Origin: Akanthomyces muscarius
Taxonomy: Eukaryota; Ascomycota; Sordariomycetes; Hypocreales; Cordycipitaceae
NCBI RefSeq assembly: GCF_028009165.1
Contig: NC_079241.1
Span: 5,952,001-6,016,000 of the forward strand
Direction of reading: 5' to 3'
Length of the DNA: 64,000 bases
Shown here: piece after piece, positions 1 to 11,332 of the stretch
Layout: every line of letters starts with the position of its first letter
Position numbering within the stretch: the first letter of the stretch is position 1
The notes under the pieces: generated by a model
Told to the model about the DNA's origin: nothing
The model's database searches: none
Seen by the model: only the letters and a program-made list of their open reading frames with translations
Program-made: the position numbers and the translations under genes

Positions 1-936
1 AGGGTGGTGTGCGAAGCGCGGGACATGATTGGGCACGGCCACCTTGATAGTGGAGGAGGAGCGTCAGTGGCTAGGTACTGGTAGAGAGGAACGCTGCGGG
101 AGGTGGCTGGGGCACTAAAAGCCCGGAAAAGCTCCGTCTAGAAGCGCCCGCGTCCTGCTCTAATGGTGTCTGGCACCCAGGAGCAGGTACGCACATGGTG
201 CAAACGGACAGCTTCCAGTGGACTGCCAGCGGACCAGACCTGCAAAGACAGTGGCTGAGCGCCAGCACTGTACCTATTAAAAGGCATCCCTGAGGCGCAG
301 CAGCACACCATTACCGGCAATAGCGCCGCCAGTATTAATGCATCCTGCACAAAGCAATGTGAAATTGCCCAGATGGTTGTCATGTACGGCGGGACGGGCT
401 ATCTAGGAAGGGCTATGATACGTAAACGCTGTTTAGCATACATGCAGGCCCATCTATAAAAAGATCTTGCGATGGAAAGGTAGTGATTGTCTACGTCGTA
501 ACGGCCTTTCCCCTCAGTGCCGAGCTGTAGGTAACACCAAAAAAATAAATAAACGCCCAGTCACCATTAGCACTTGGCACGTTAAGAATCAGGCTCCTGG
601 GTGGCTTGCTCCGCATATGCCCCTGCAGCGCCGGACACCAGCAAGTAGGCACGCATCTACATGACAGTCGCACCGGTGACTATTATATGCCAACATACAT
701 GCGCTATCCTCGCGGCTCAGGAAGCGCATATTGCAGCCAGTTTTCCACCATCTTGACCCGACCCCAGCATGACCCTACTGAGTATTCGCATGCGCTCCTG
801 TGTGAAATTGTAAACAAAGGCGGTAGGCATCTGAGTATTGCTACGGAGTACTGCTACTCCAAACACACCGGATTCCCCAAAACGGAAGCGGGGCAGGTGC
901 GAGAATTGAGTAGGCGGCGTTCTCATCCTTGTAGCA

Positions 937-964
937 CAGCCAGCAGCCAGCAGCCAGCAGCCAG
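937..964 (+). repeat. Short tandem repeat (CAGCCAG)x4
   Basis: Four perfect copies of the heptamer CAGCCAG are read directly from the sequence, followed by a partial copy. It lies in non-coding DNA and is probably a slippage-prone microsatellite. Confidence 0.9.
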
Positions 965-1227
965 CACCATGTCGTCGTCGACTTGATTGCTGGGCGACGA
1001 AACAGAAAGCTCGATTTGCAACCTGATCAAGCAGCTTCGTTTGAGCCGCATGCGTTTGCTAACAAAAAAAAACATACATATCAAAAATGCTCAAGTCGGC
1101 AAACGGCAGCCGGCCACCCAAACGCCAAAGCTCATTAAAGCTGCTCCCGATTGGGGCGCTGTTGGGGAGCCGCTGCTGAGTAATGCCCTTCAATCAACGC
1201 GCCCACTCAACCACCAACGCCGGACCG

Positions 1228-1233
1228 ACGCGT
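1228..1233 (+). promoter_or_regulatory. ACGCGT (MCB-like) hexamer upstream of PMS1
   Basis: A perfect ACGCGT palindrome lies 229 bp before the PMS1 ATG. In yeasts this is the MBF binding site used for G1/S expression, including several mismatch repair genes. A single hexamer is expected by chance many times in 64 kb, so the functional reading is tentative. Confidence 0.25.
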
Positions 1234-1461
1234 GCCAGCGCGGTCATCTCCACTGCCACAGCTGGCTTGCAGTAGCGTGTAGCTAACGCAGCCACCAGAC
1301 CTCCAGGCAGATAAGGTAGCTCGCTCGCGCACGAGGGCTGCAATGCAATAGTTATGTGGGAGGCTCAGACTGGATCTCGTGATATTTGTCCTCCAACGTT
1401 GGAACCTGTGCTGCAACAGGTGCTGCAGTAGCCTGGTCTTGGCCATGCTTCACATCAAACA

Positions 1462-4400
1462 ATGGCCACCATCAAGCAAATCGATGGCCGGAGTGTATGT
1501 TCCCGTGCAACTCTCACATTCCACTCTCTCAGCCACTGACCTTTGTTCAAGGTCCATCAAATCCAATCTGGCCAAGTCATCGTCGATTTGTGTTCTGTCG
1601 TAAAAGAATTGGTCGAAAACAGTGTCGATGCTGGCGCCACCACTATCGGTACTTGCTGATCGTCTTCGCTAATCTGAGCAAGCACTAACTCCATGTTCTT
1701 TAGATGTTAGATTCAAGAACCAGGGCTTAGACTCCATCGAGATCCAAGATAATGGTTCCGGTATCTCGCCAGCCAATTATGAGTCTGTGGCACTAAAGCA
1801 CCATACCTCGAAGCTATCAACGTACTCGGATATTGCCAGCCTTCACACATTTGGCTTTAGAGGAGAAGCGCTGGCGTCATTATGCGCATTGTCTACCGTC
1901 ACAATAACTACTTGTCTCGCCCAAGATGCACCCAAAGGTACTAAGCTTACATTTGAAGCATCTGGAAAGCTCAAGTCCACCTCCGTTCTCGCTGCCCAAA
2001 GAGGAACCACGGTTGCCATCGACACGCTGTTTCATAACTTGCCAGTTCGTCGACGGGAACTAGAGCGCAACGTCAAACGAGAATGGCATAAAGTCATTGC
2101 GCTGCTCAACCAGTATGCGTGTATCCTGACGCAGCTCAAATTCTCCGTCTCGCAGCAGCCAACCAAGGGCAAGCGAATTCTGCTCTTTTCAACCAAGGGA
2201 AACCAGACAACCAAAGACAACATCATCAACATTTTTGGTGCCAAGACAATGACAGCTTTAGTAGCTCTGGACTTGAAACTGGAAATTGTACCGACCACAT
2301 CTTCTCTCAACTTGAGCACGACCGAGGCCGATGCCTCGAAAGAAATTCAAGTCCTTGGCCATGTTTCTCGGCCCGTCCATGGAGAAGGCAGGCAGACTCC
2401 GGACAGGCAAATGTTTTTCGTCAATGGGCGGCCGTGCGGGCTCCCCCAGTTTGCAAAGACTTTCAACGAAGTCTACAAGTCCTATAATTATTCGCAGTCG
2501 CCCTTCATATTCGCAGACATCCGCCTGGACACCAACATGTACGATGTAAATGTCAGTCCAGACAAACGCAGCATCCTCCTTCACGACCAAAATCATCTGC
2601 TAGACAGGCTACGCTCCGCCCTTGTTGAGCTGTTTGACCAACACGACTACACCATACCGGTTGCACAAGCGTTTTCTACCCTCAGACGGTCCACCTCCAA
2701 ATCCACGACTCCTGCAGATACTTCTCCCGCGCCCACGCCAGCCCCCAAACAACAGAATCAGCGCGAAGAGGCGGATGTGTCTGACGTATCAGCTGCAGAT
2801 GACCACTCCCAATCGTCTGATGAAGAACCAGAACCAGCCAAAACAGTAAAATCCCCTGTCCACGCGACACGCAACACTGGCGCTCAAAGTTTGATAAGTC
2901 GATGGGCGTCCAACTCAACGAGCTCGCCCGCGGCCAAGATACAGGTTGCGACCCCACAGACCAGCATCAGTGCCAGGTTTGGCAGACACAGTGGCGAAGT
3001 GTCGGAAAGCGCCAAAGATATTCGAGTACGCGATTTTAACGAACGATTGGCGGAACAAGCAGCAACTGCCCCGGCCGTACCGATCCCGCCGATAGAAGAT
3101 GGCGGTGACGCAGAAGACCTATATTCTGCTTCTCCAGAAGCCTCTCCTGAGCCGCCTATACCAGCTACACAGCCAATGAGACTAGTGAACGATGCACCAC
3201 GAACAAGAAATCCGCGAAGCCTTAAACGGGCCGTCACGGAGACAATCACAGTCACCATTGGTGATTCACCGCGAAGAAATATTATCCTCTCTCCGTCCAA
3301 GAGGCGAAAGACGGAAAGCATAGCAAGTGAGGATGATGACAATGACGACGAAGCTATGTTATCTGAAAATGAAGATACTCACCGAATTGCGTCGGCAGAA
3401 AGACATGGCAGAGAGCTTTTACAATCGCAGGATAGCGAGGAGGAAGAGGAATACTCTGAGCCTGAATCGGAACAGAGGGTGGAGCCCCAGCTGGAACTCG
3501 AACAGAATGAGGCAGTGGATGTATCCGTGCAGGGGGCTGAAGACGGCGTGGCGTCTGATGCTGAAGAGGAGGGCCCAGGAAGAGACCTTGACGAGGCAGA
3601 AGTGGCTAACAATGGCGAGGCTGTTGACGAGATCCTTGAAAAGGAGCCATCTGCAGCAGACTTGAAACGAACCACTCTATTTCAGCCGACATCGCGTCGG
3701 AAGGAGAGCACCCTGTCTTTGGCACAGCGGCTGAATGTGGACCTGGAGTTGCTCCGTGTTCATACCGACAACTACAGGACCAATGCCCTGAGAACGTCAT
3801 CCGCAAACGCCGACTTGGACTCCGTACAAGACATAAGCGCCGCAGACGCCGAGTCGAGGCTGCAACTCATCATCTCCAAAGGAGATTTCGGCAAGATGCG
3901 CGTCGCCGGGCAGTTCAATATGGGATTCATCATTGCTGTCCGCCCGCGCGCCTCGAAATCACCGGCTAGCAGCGGAGACGATGCTTCCGCCGGCAGCGAC
4001 GAGCTCTTCATCATCGACCAGCACGCCTCGGACGAAAAGTACAACTTTGAACGGCTGCAGAGCGCCACCGTCGTGCAGTCGCAGCGCCTGGTCCACCCCA
4101 AGACGCTCGAGCTGACGGCGCTCGAGGAGGAGATTGTCATGGAGAACCTGCCGGCCATCGAGGCCAACGGCTTCAAGATCCTCGTCGACACGTCGGGCGA
4201 CACCCCCGTCGGCAGTCGCTGCATGCTGACCGCGCTGCCACTCAGCCGCGAGACGGCGTTTAGCCTCGAGGACCTCGAGGAGCTCATCGCCATCCTCGGT
4301 GACGCCGGCGGCGGCAGCGACGGGCAGATCCCGCGCCCCGCCAAGGTGCGCAAGATGTTCGCCATGCGCGCGTGCCGCAGCAGCGTCATGATTGGCAAGG

Positions 4401-4594
4401 CGCTGACGGCGAGCCAGATGTACGGGCTCGTGCGCCACATGGGCGAGCTCGACAAGCCGTGGAACTGCCCGCACGGCCGGCCGACGATGCGCCACCTCTG
4501 CCGGCTGCAGGCGTGGGACGAGCAGGGCTGGAAGGGCGACGCGGGGCTGACCTCGACGGCGCGTTGGCAGTCGTTTGCACAAGAGGAAGATTGA
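1462..4594 (+). CDS. PMS1: DNA mismatch repair endonuclease PMS1 (MutL homologue)
   Basis: This is the MutL-alpha subunit that nicks DNA during mismatch repair together with MLH1 in the nucleus. Three exons are proposed: 1462-1494, 1552-1648 and 1704-4594, giving 1006 residues. The first two small exons supply the start of the GHKL ATPase, including [13 protein letters not shown] with catalytic Glu30 and Mg-binding Asn34. Exon 3 continues with DNGSGI and FGFRGEAL. A long acidic, low-complexity linker (roughly residues 380-720) separates it from the C-terminal endonuclease and dimerisation domain. That domain carries [12 protein letters not shown] at about residue 815, which fits the DQHA(X)2E(X)4E metal site, plus ACRSSV and a CPHGRPT motif near the end. 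All catalytic motifs are intact. The start is the only ATG that gives the conserved N-terminus; intron borders are GTATGT/AAG and GTACTT/TAG. Confidence 0.95.
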
Positions 4595-5041
4595 TGTGTG
4601 CGTGTCTATAAGGAAATCATGGAGGACTAGAAAGTTTGCACATTTATTCGTGGTATTTGACCGCCAGATGCCCTCAGCTTGAACTGAGGCGCCAATGTCA
4701 AATTACAACAGAGTCTCTCTAAACTATATATATCTATATATATATGCAAATTCCAATGTTTAAACTAGATCCAGCCAGTAAATGCACCAAATCGAAATGA
4801 AAAGCAGCCTGTGCAATAAAAAAAAATTCAAACAATAAGCAACTTATTTTTGCGCCGTCAATAAACAAGCATATCCATATCCATGTCCATATCCCACCGC
4901 CATCCTGAAGAAAAGCTCGACAAGATCTCGCCATCATTTCGTTCCGTTTCAACCAATGTTCACGCGAGACTGCCGAAGCCCATTTCCTGCGAAACCACAT
5001 GCTCAATGTCACAATGACCCCCATCTGGGGTTTTAGTCGCA
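4595..5041. other. Convergent 3' region between PMS1 and the membrane protein gene
   Basis: AT-rich sequence with TATATA runs near 4722-4742 and A-rich tracts near 4817-4830. It probably holds the two opposing 3' untranslated regions and polyadenylation signals. No open frame with coding character is seen. Confidence 0.6.
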
Positions 5042-6959
5042 TCAACTGGCATACCCAATCGTGAACCTTCCACCAAGACCTTCCTCGGCGACCTTGCCGC
5101 TCACGCGACGACGCTCAGCGGCCACGGCCAGCGCGTGGTAGTCGTTGCCCGAAGAAATCTTTCTCGTGTCGCCGACCATGACGGGCGGCGTGGCGGCACG
5201 CAGCTCGCCGTAGGAGCGCGCGTAAAACTCATCGCCGGTGATGGCGGGAGGCGGACGCAGGTCGGGCTTGTTGGTCCACGGCGAGCGGTCACCCAGCCCG
5301 TGGCGGGCAGCGGACTGGTTCAAACGCTCGTTGCTGCTGCTAATCTCGGACAGGGCGCTCTTGGCGGAGAGCTTGGAGGCGGTCCAAGGGGTCGTCGGGC
5401 GGGACGACACCGGAGGAGGGCCGGCGCTGCCGCGGGTCCGAGGGCGAGCAGGAGAGGCAGGCGTCGATTTGCTGGCTGGGGGGTGCGAGCCGAGGGGGTT
5501 GGGGTGGTGGCCGTTGGCGTCGGCATTCTCGTCGTCACCATAGTCGGAGGCAGAGTCGTCTTCCTCGTCGGCATTGTAGCGCTGGTCGAGCGCAGCGTAG
5601 GACTGGGAGCCGCGGGCGTGGCGCGAGGTGTTGGCGGCCGCTATCTCGCGGTTGCGGTGGTTTGTGCGGGAGATGAGCGAGTCGGTGGGCATCCAGGTCT
5701 CGGTGAACTTGGGGGCGCGCGAGTTGGCGGCGTTGCTGGCCCGGTTGGCGACGAACTGCGGCCGGGCAGGGCTGGCATCGCCGAGCGCAATCTCCGCGTA
5801 GCTTCCTCTAGAAGAGCGCGGGACAGACATGCGGCTGCTGACCATGGACGCGGCGGAGCGAGGCGGCGGACCCGCGTTGCTGGATGCAATCTGATACTGT
5901 CTCTGGGGTAGGTTGAGCTGGGGCTCATTGTTGACGAGAGTGTCCTGCGACTGCGTGCGGGTGTGCATAAAGGGCATCGTACGGGGGTACGAGAAGCTGT
6001 CCCACGAGGCTTCGGATCGGTGCTTGGCGCTGTGAGCCGTTGACAGCCTCTTTTCGTCAGCGGTATACGTGGTGACGGAAGACTTGTTGCGCTTGTGAAA
6101 CGACGGACGAGCGGTCAGGTTGGACTCCAGCGGGTTCATGTCAGGAGGCAGATCACAGATGCGCTGGAACGTGATGGCGAGCCAGAGCGACGTGAGAAAC
6201 GAAGCAAGGTGCAATCCGCCGGCACCGATGATGGTGTAGTACACGGCCGGGGTCAGGTATTGGAGCAGGCTCTGATCCTGGAGGAGAGTCGCCCACGACG
6301 CCGAATCGCGGTTGGTCATGAAGGCACCGTATGCGTAAAAAGAAGCCACCGTCAGATCGAAGATTCCTGCAAAGAGCTGATATGCTGCTGTCGACCCAGG
6401 AGTTCTAGTCGTGGCCGAGCGAGAATGGTGAACGATTCCGTATAGGCAGTGAAGAGCCGCAACGCCAGACTGTCATGTAGTTAGCAAATACTGCTTGGGT
6501 AAAGGGCAAGAAAGACGAAAAGTTACTTACGACAACACGCATTATCCAAGCTGTGATGCCACTGACGTGGGTGAGCAGGATCATGAGAATCAGTATGCCG
6601 AGAGCGCCATTGAATTCCAGCACGCGGCAGAGAAGCTGCCAGCCGCGAACCCATTTGATGGCCTTTTCAGTCTTCTTCCCTAGTTGCTTGTACTCGGATC
6701 GCTGCTGCAAAGCCTCATGGGCACTGAGCTATAGGTTAGCATCGCGACATATAGAACCCCTCTATTAGTAGGGCCAATCATCCTGGTATGCGTACTCGGG
6801 ATGTGTGTTGAAGGACAGAAGAGGTCCATTCTGAGGCTTGCGCTTCGGCTTGGGCTCCCAGCTGGCGCGGGTGATGGCTTTGGGATCAAAGGTCGAGACC
6901 GGAAAGCGCGAGTCCTCGCTGGCTGTCGCCGAGTACATGTAGGGCGCGCCCGGCGCCAT
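5042..6959 (-). CDS. Uncharacterised four-TM membrane protein with long disordered tail
   Basis: Three exons on the minus strand (6959-6796, 6723-6531, 6469-5042) encode 594 residues. The first ~60 residues are a conserved-looking soluble start (MAPGAPYMYS, then a KPKRKPQNGP segment). Four hydrophobic segments follow: FNGALGILILMILLTHV, a VAALHCLYGIV stretch, the LFAGIFDLTVASFY region and an IIGAGGLHLASFLTSLWLAI segment. This spacing resembles MARVEL-type four-helix membrane proteins, but I do not recognise a named family. The remaining ~390 residues are Ser/Pro/Arg-rich, probably cytosolic and disordered, with many potential phosphosites. Reading-frame continuity across the first intron requires the second of two nearby acceptors (CTCAG). 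Function unknown; localisation to plasma membrane or endomembranes is inference. Confidence 0.8.
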
Positions 6960-7930
6960 TCTATAGGAATGAAGTAAAGAAAACGCCAATCAGATGGCCT
7001 TGCCCCTAATCGTGGAATCGATACTCTGGAATGCTAGATCTCCAACCGTTGACAGTCTGCGGGGAGACGGCGGGCGAAACAATTGGGCGTTGGAATGTTT
7101 TCTAAAAGAGGAAGAAGAGCTGGAATGACTTTGACTCTCCGAGGATAGGGCTCGCCAGCGGGGGCTTGTCCCAAACAGTGGACAGGTTTTTTGCTTCCGA
7201 GAGTGTCTTTCTTGTCAGCCGCTCAGGTGGACCATTCAGCAGCCGTTTCCTTGTCAAAGCGTCATACGTGCAAGCATTGTTCTTTTGTCGTGCCATGGCT
7301 TGCGGCGGGCGGTTGTCGTGGTGGCCGTTACCACAGCAACGGTAGCCTTTTGCGGCCACCGGAGCTCTGGTGGACCGCTGGGTCTCGTCTCTGGACCGGC
7401 TTGCCGGCGGCCGAGCTTTTATTAGTGCCGGGTATCAGAGCCCAAACTACAATTAGTATTCGAATCGATATGCGGTACTGGTACTTTGTAATCCAGACCG
7501 TCTCGTATTTCGTCTCGCGCTCTACTCGCAGACTTGCTCCGTCTATCCTCAATCCTCTCGGAGCGCAGTCCAAGCCTGTACTGCATTTATGACCGACAAT
7601 CTCGGCCGGGGCTGAAAGCTCAAATGCAATACATTTTCCACTGGAGGATGAAATGCAACCGCCGGAATGTGTTTCCAAGTCGTGAAACGAGTAATCAGCA
7701 AAAGAAAAACGAAATCAGGAAACACATATTGCATCCTCAATCTCGAGTACTGACAATCACCCCTACAGCGTCCCCTGTAAAATAGTGTCCACAGCGGCAA
7801 GTTGGCTTACATAATGTGCAACCTGCGTCTCCGGTTCTTCGGGACGAGCCGATTAAATCCGCGCTCGTGCGAGTAATGAAAAAACCAAACTGCATCTTCC
7901 AATGATGAAGCTGCCAATTGTAAGCTCATC
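6960..7930. other. Divergent intergenic region
   Basis: About 970 bp between two divergently transcribed genes, so it must hold both promoters. Open frames here are short and lack motifs. I see no RNA gene or repeat. Confidence 0.5.
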
Positions 7931-9594
7931 ATGATGAATGCGAAGCGAATATGGCGCCCTGCGCGCCTTTGCTATCGCTGTTGTGTGCTGCACCGATATG
8001 CCTCCAGCCTGGCGCCGCGGTCGGCCGCCGCTCCCTTTCGACTCGCTGTAGTAGGATCCGGCCCGGCTGGGTTCTACACGGCATATAGAGTCATGAACAA
8101 GATTCCAAATGTGCAAGTCGACATGTACGAGGCCTTGCCCGTGCCATTCGGCCTGGTGCGTCATGGCGTAGCCCCAGATCATCCAGAAGTCAAAGTGAGT
8201 CCTGTCCGATGAGTATGCAGCGCAGACATTTGCTCTATGCAGAATACTTACGTACCGCTGCAGAACTGTCAGGATAAATTCGAAGAAATTGCTTCGTCTC
8301 CGAATTTCCGATTTCTCGGCAATGTCGCCGTGGGGTCAACTTCGGAGCCATCCTCGCCAGACCAGTGTCGCATCGAGCTTCAGCAGCTCCTGCGCAACTA
8401 CGACTCGGTATTGCTCGCCTATGGAGCTTCCGAAGATAAGAAGCTGGGGATTCCGGGAGAGTCTACCCTCAAAGGCATCTACTCTGCTAGGCAATTTGTC
8501 GGGTGGTACAATGGTCTGCCAGACTGCGCCAGTCTGGAGCCAGATCTCAGCGGTGACGAAGCCGTCGTCATTGGCCAAGGCAATGTCGCACTTGACGTAG
8601 CGCGAATGCTGCTGGAAGATGTCGATGTGCTTCGAAAAACAGACATTACACAACATGCCCTCGAGCAACTAGCGCGAAGCAAGATCAAGAGAGTGCATGT
8701 TGTCGGGCGCCGAGGCCCGATGCAGGTATGCACAGGCGTTGCTGACGGAGCGACTTACCAAGTTAACAATTTTCACAGGCAGCATTCACAATAAAGGAAG
8801 TGCGCGAGCTTATGAAGCTACCAAAAGTTGCCTTTCATCCCGTGAACAGAGAGCTTATACCCGAAGACCTCAAGTCGCTCCCCAGGGCTCAAAAGCGACT
8901 GGTGGAGGTTGTCGTCAAGGGCACGACAACAAAACCCGACGATACGCCGCTGTCTTGGTCTCTCGATAGCTGTCTGGCGCCGAAGCACTTTTTGGCACAC
9001 ACAGAAGACGCTACTCGGGTCGCCAGCACTGAATTTGACACCACTTCACTGCATTCCCCATTTGATCCCAGGTCCCAAGTCACTACAGGCAGCGAGACAG
9101 TCATTCTGCCGTCCGATGTAGTATTTCGCTCTGTTGGCTACAAGTCCACGGCACTGGACGGCTTTGCGGAAGCAGGAATTCAATTTGACGTGTGCCGTGG
9201 CATAGTTGACAATGACGGACACGGTCGCGTCACGCGCCTTGTCTCAAACGACGATGCTGAAAGAGTCAGACAGCAGGTCTCTGGCCTCTACTGTGCTGGA
9301 TGGGTCAAGCTTGGTCCGACAGGCGTTATTGCGTCTACCATGAATGACGCATTTGCCACTGGCGATGCGATTGCCAGTGACTGGCTCACTGGCGCAGCGT
9401 TCCTGCAATCCAGAAACACAGCCGCTGGTTGGGAAGGTATACGCGGCGAGGCTGGTACTGTCAACGCAGACAAGGCCATCAGTTGGGATAGCTGGCGACA
9501 AATAAACAAAGTGGAAAAGGAAAAGGGCAGCTCCAAGGGCAAGGAGAGGGAAAAGTTCACAAGCGTGACGCAAATGCTATCCGTCATCAACTGA
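7931..9594 (+). CDS. ARH1: Mitochondrial NADPH:adrenodoxin/ferredoxin oxidoreductase
   Basis: This FAD enzyme passes electrons from NADPH to mitochondrial ferredoxin for Fe-S cluster and heme A synthesis. Exons 7931-8194, 8264-8725 and 8779-9594 encode 513 residues, about the usual size. The first ~35 residues are Arg/Ser/Ala-rich with almost no acid, as in a matrix presequence. They are followed by the FAD Rossmann motif VVGSGPAGFYTAYRV and the family signature PFGLVRHGVAPDHPEVKN, which spans the first intron. The NADPH site GQGNVALDVARMLL and VVGRRGPMQAAFT span the second intron. The C-terminal GWVKLGPTGVIASTMNDA closes the FAD site. The acceptor at 8263 was preferred over one at 8242 because it restores the conserved Lys-Asn-Cys junction. 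Its neighbour, ETF-alpha, is another mitochondrial electron-transfer flavoprotein. Confidence 0.95.
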
Positions 9595-9653
9595 ACAGGA
9601 AGGAAAATTTATTGTATCATAAAACGCTTTTACATTGCTGTATCATATAAAAT

Positions 9654-10753
9654 CTACGAGCTCTTCACCTTCTCAGTAAGCTCAGGCACCTTCTCAAACA
9701 GATCTCCAACCAGGCCAACATCGGCAACCTGGAAGATGGGGGCATCGGCATCCTTGTTAATGGCAGCAATAACCTTGCTGTCCTTCATACCAGCAAGATG
9801 CTGGATGGCGCCAGAGATACCGACAGCGAGGTACATCTCGGGGGCAACGACCTTGCCAGTCTGGCCAACCTGGAGACTGTTGTCGGCGTAGCCACTGTCG
9901 ACAGCGGCGCGCGAAGCACCAACGGCGGCGCCGAGAGCGTCGGCGAGGGGCAGCATAATTCTGTCAAACTCTTCCTTGGACTTGAGACCGCGGCCGCCGG
10001 AGACGACCTTGCCAGCCGTGGACAGATCAGGGCGATCGGACTTGGCGAGGTCTTCCGATACCCATTCGGCGGTAGCTTCGGCCTTGGGATCAACACCCTC
10101 CTCAATGGCAGCAGAGCCGGAGCCAGGGGTGGCGGCGGCAAAAGAAGTGCCTCGGACGGTCAGGACCTTGATTGCGTCGGAGGACTCGACGGTAGCAATG
10201 GCGTTGCCGGCGTAGATGGGTCGGACAAAGGTCTTTTCGTCTTGGATAGAAGTGACGTCGGAGATTTGTTGCGAGTCCAGCAGAGCAGAGACGCGGGGCA
10301 GCACACCCTTGGCAAAAGCCGAGTTGGCAGCAATGACGTGTGTGTATCCTCCCTTCTTGATGTTTTCGACGAGCAGAGGAGCGTAGTTCTCGGGGAGGCC
10401 CTAGCATCGCGACTGTTAACTTCCCTAACCCGCGATTACCCAATGCAAAAAAATGGGCATACCTTTTCGTAGGCGGCATTGTCGACGATAATAATCTTCT
10501 CGACGCCGTCAACCTTGGCGGCCTGCTCAGCGGCGCTCTTGACGCTGCCGCCGGCCAGGAAGCCGTGGACGCTGCCGCCAATGGCCTTGGCCGCAGTCAC
10601 GGCGCTCAAGGAACCAGCGCTGAGCTGGCCCTCGCGCTGCTCCAGGATCGCAAGAGCAGAGAGCAGACGCTGGTGGGCATAGGCATTGAGTGATACTCGG
10701 CCAATGGCTGCCGCGGCAGGCCTGGCCACAGCTCGTCGGGCGGCGGAAAACAT
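9654..10753 (-). CDS. ETFA: Electron transfer flavoprotein subunit alpha, mitochondrial
   Basis: ETF-alpha binds FAD and, with ETF-beta, collects electrons from acyl-CoA and other matrix dehydrogenases for ETF-ubiquinone oxidoreductase. Two exons (10753-10463 and 10400-9654) give 345 residues, typical for the family. The N-terminus ([12 protein letters not shown]) is a matrix-targeting type. The C-terminal FAD domain shows [11 protein letters not shown], the [19 protein letters not shown] stretch, [20 protein letters not shown] and the [15 protein letters not shown] segment, all in the expected order. The stop codon lies 59 bp from that of the convergent adrenodoxin reductase gene. The start faces the SWI3 gene across a 579-bp promoter with several CACGTG boxes. 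Confidence 0.95.
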
Positions 10754-11332
10754 TGCGAAGTGCTCGTGGTGGGTTTGTCTTGGGGATGCAGTGGCGGCGT
10801 CACCAAAGAGCTGTTTAAGTCGAAGGCCGCCCGGCTGGCAGCGGGCCGAGCATGAGAGCGACGGGCGTACAGCTACCGCGACCGGGCGGAGAGAACGGCG
10901 AGTCACGTGCGACTATACATACAAACCCGAGTCCTTCCGCCAGAAAAATAAATGGAGACGCCAGAGACGGCCCAGGTTGAGAACGACCTCGAACCAGTTC
11001 ACGTGACAGATTCTGTGCACAAACCACGTGACAGAATCTCCCCCTGCTTGCAGCCAGCAGCGGCCAGGTGGACGGTCGTTGCCATGCACCACGATCTCGT
11101 CGCGCCAAAATTTCCCATCACGACGCGACGCTAGGCTGCGCATCTCATCGATTTCGCAGCGCCAATCGCAATTCCAGCTTAAAGAGGCATCGCCGCTGTG
11201 CTTTTACACCCGTGTTGGAGTTTTTCTAGATAAAGTCGACGCCACGCGACGCGACTTTTCCTGCCTACTCGCTTCTACCCCGACCCGCAACGACAGCTCC
11301 CTTGTTGCGACAACCGTCTTCATCTCACAACC
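10754..11332. promoter_or_regulatory. Bidirectional promoter ETFA / SWI3 with E-boxes
   Basis: This divergent region contains three CACGTG hexamers at 10904-10909, 11000-11005 and 11025-11030. The last two belong to a near-identical 15-bp direct repeat. It also holds the 5' leaders of both genes; the SWI3 side includes a pyrimidine-rich stretch before the ATG. No coding sequence is seen between the genes. Confidence 0.6.
11000..11039 (+). promoter_or_regulatory. Twin E-box repeat CACGTGACAGA(T/A)TCT
   Basis: CACGTGACAGATTCT at 11000-11014 is repeated as CACGTGACAGAATCT at 11025-11039, a 25-bp spacing. CACGTGAC matches the consensus bound by Cbf1/bHLH factors in fungi. The copies match over flanking bases, which suggests a duplicated or functionally constrained operator rather than a chance hexamer. 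Confidence 0.55.

Larger units (their letters stand above)
1..1461. other. Intergenic region upstream of PMS1
   Basis: No convincing gene is seen. The open frames are short, mutually overlapping and lack any recognisable motif. The stretch contains a 7-bp tandem repeat at 937-964, and the last few hundred bases are presumably the PMS1 promoter and leader, with an ACGCGT hexamer at 1228-1233. The left edge may include the end or promoter of a gene outside the window. Confidence 0.6.

Noticed and set aside
606..986. 126-codon open frame near the left edge
   Set aside because: No motif, ends in a tandem-repeat-encoded Gln/Pro/Ala/Ser tail, overlapped by other frames.
5135..5911. 258-codon plus-strand open frame opposite the membrane protein gene
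   Set aside because: Gly/Val/Arg-rich shadow of the low-complexity tail of the real gene; no motif.
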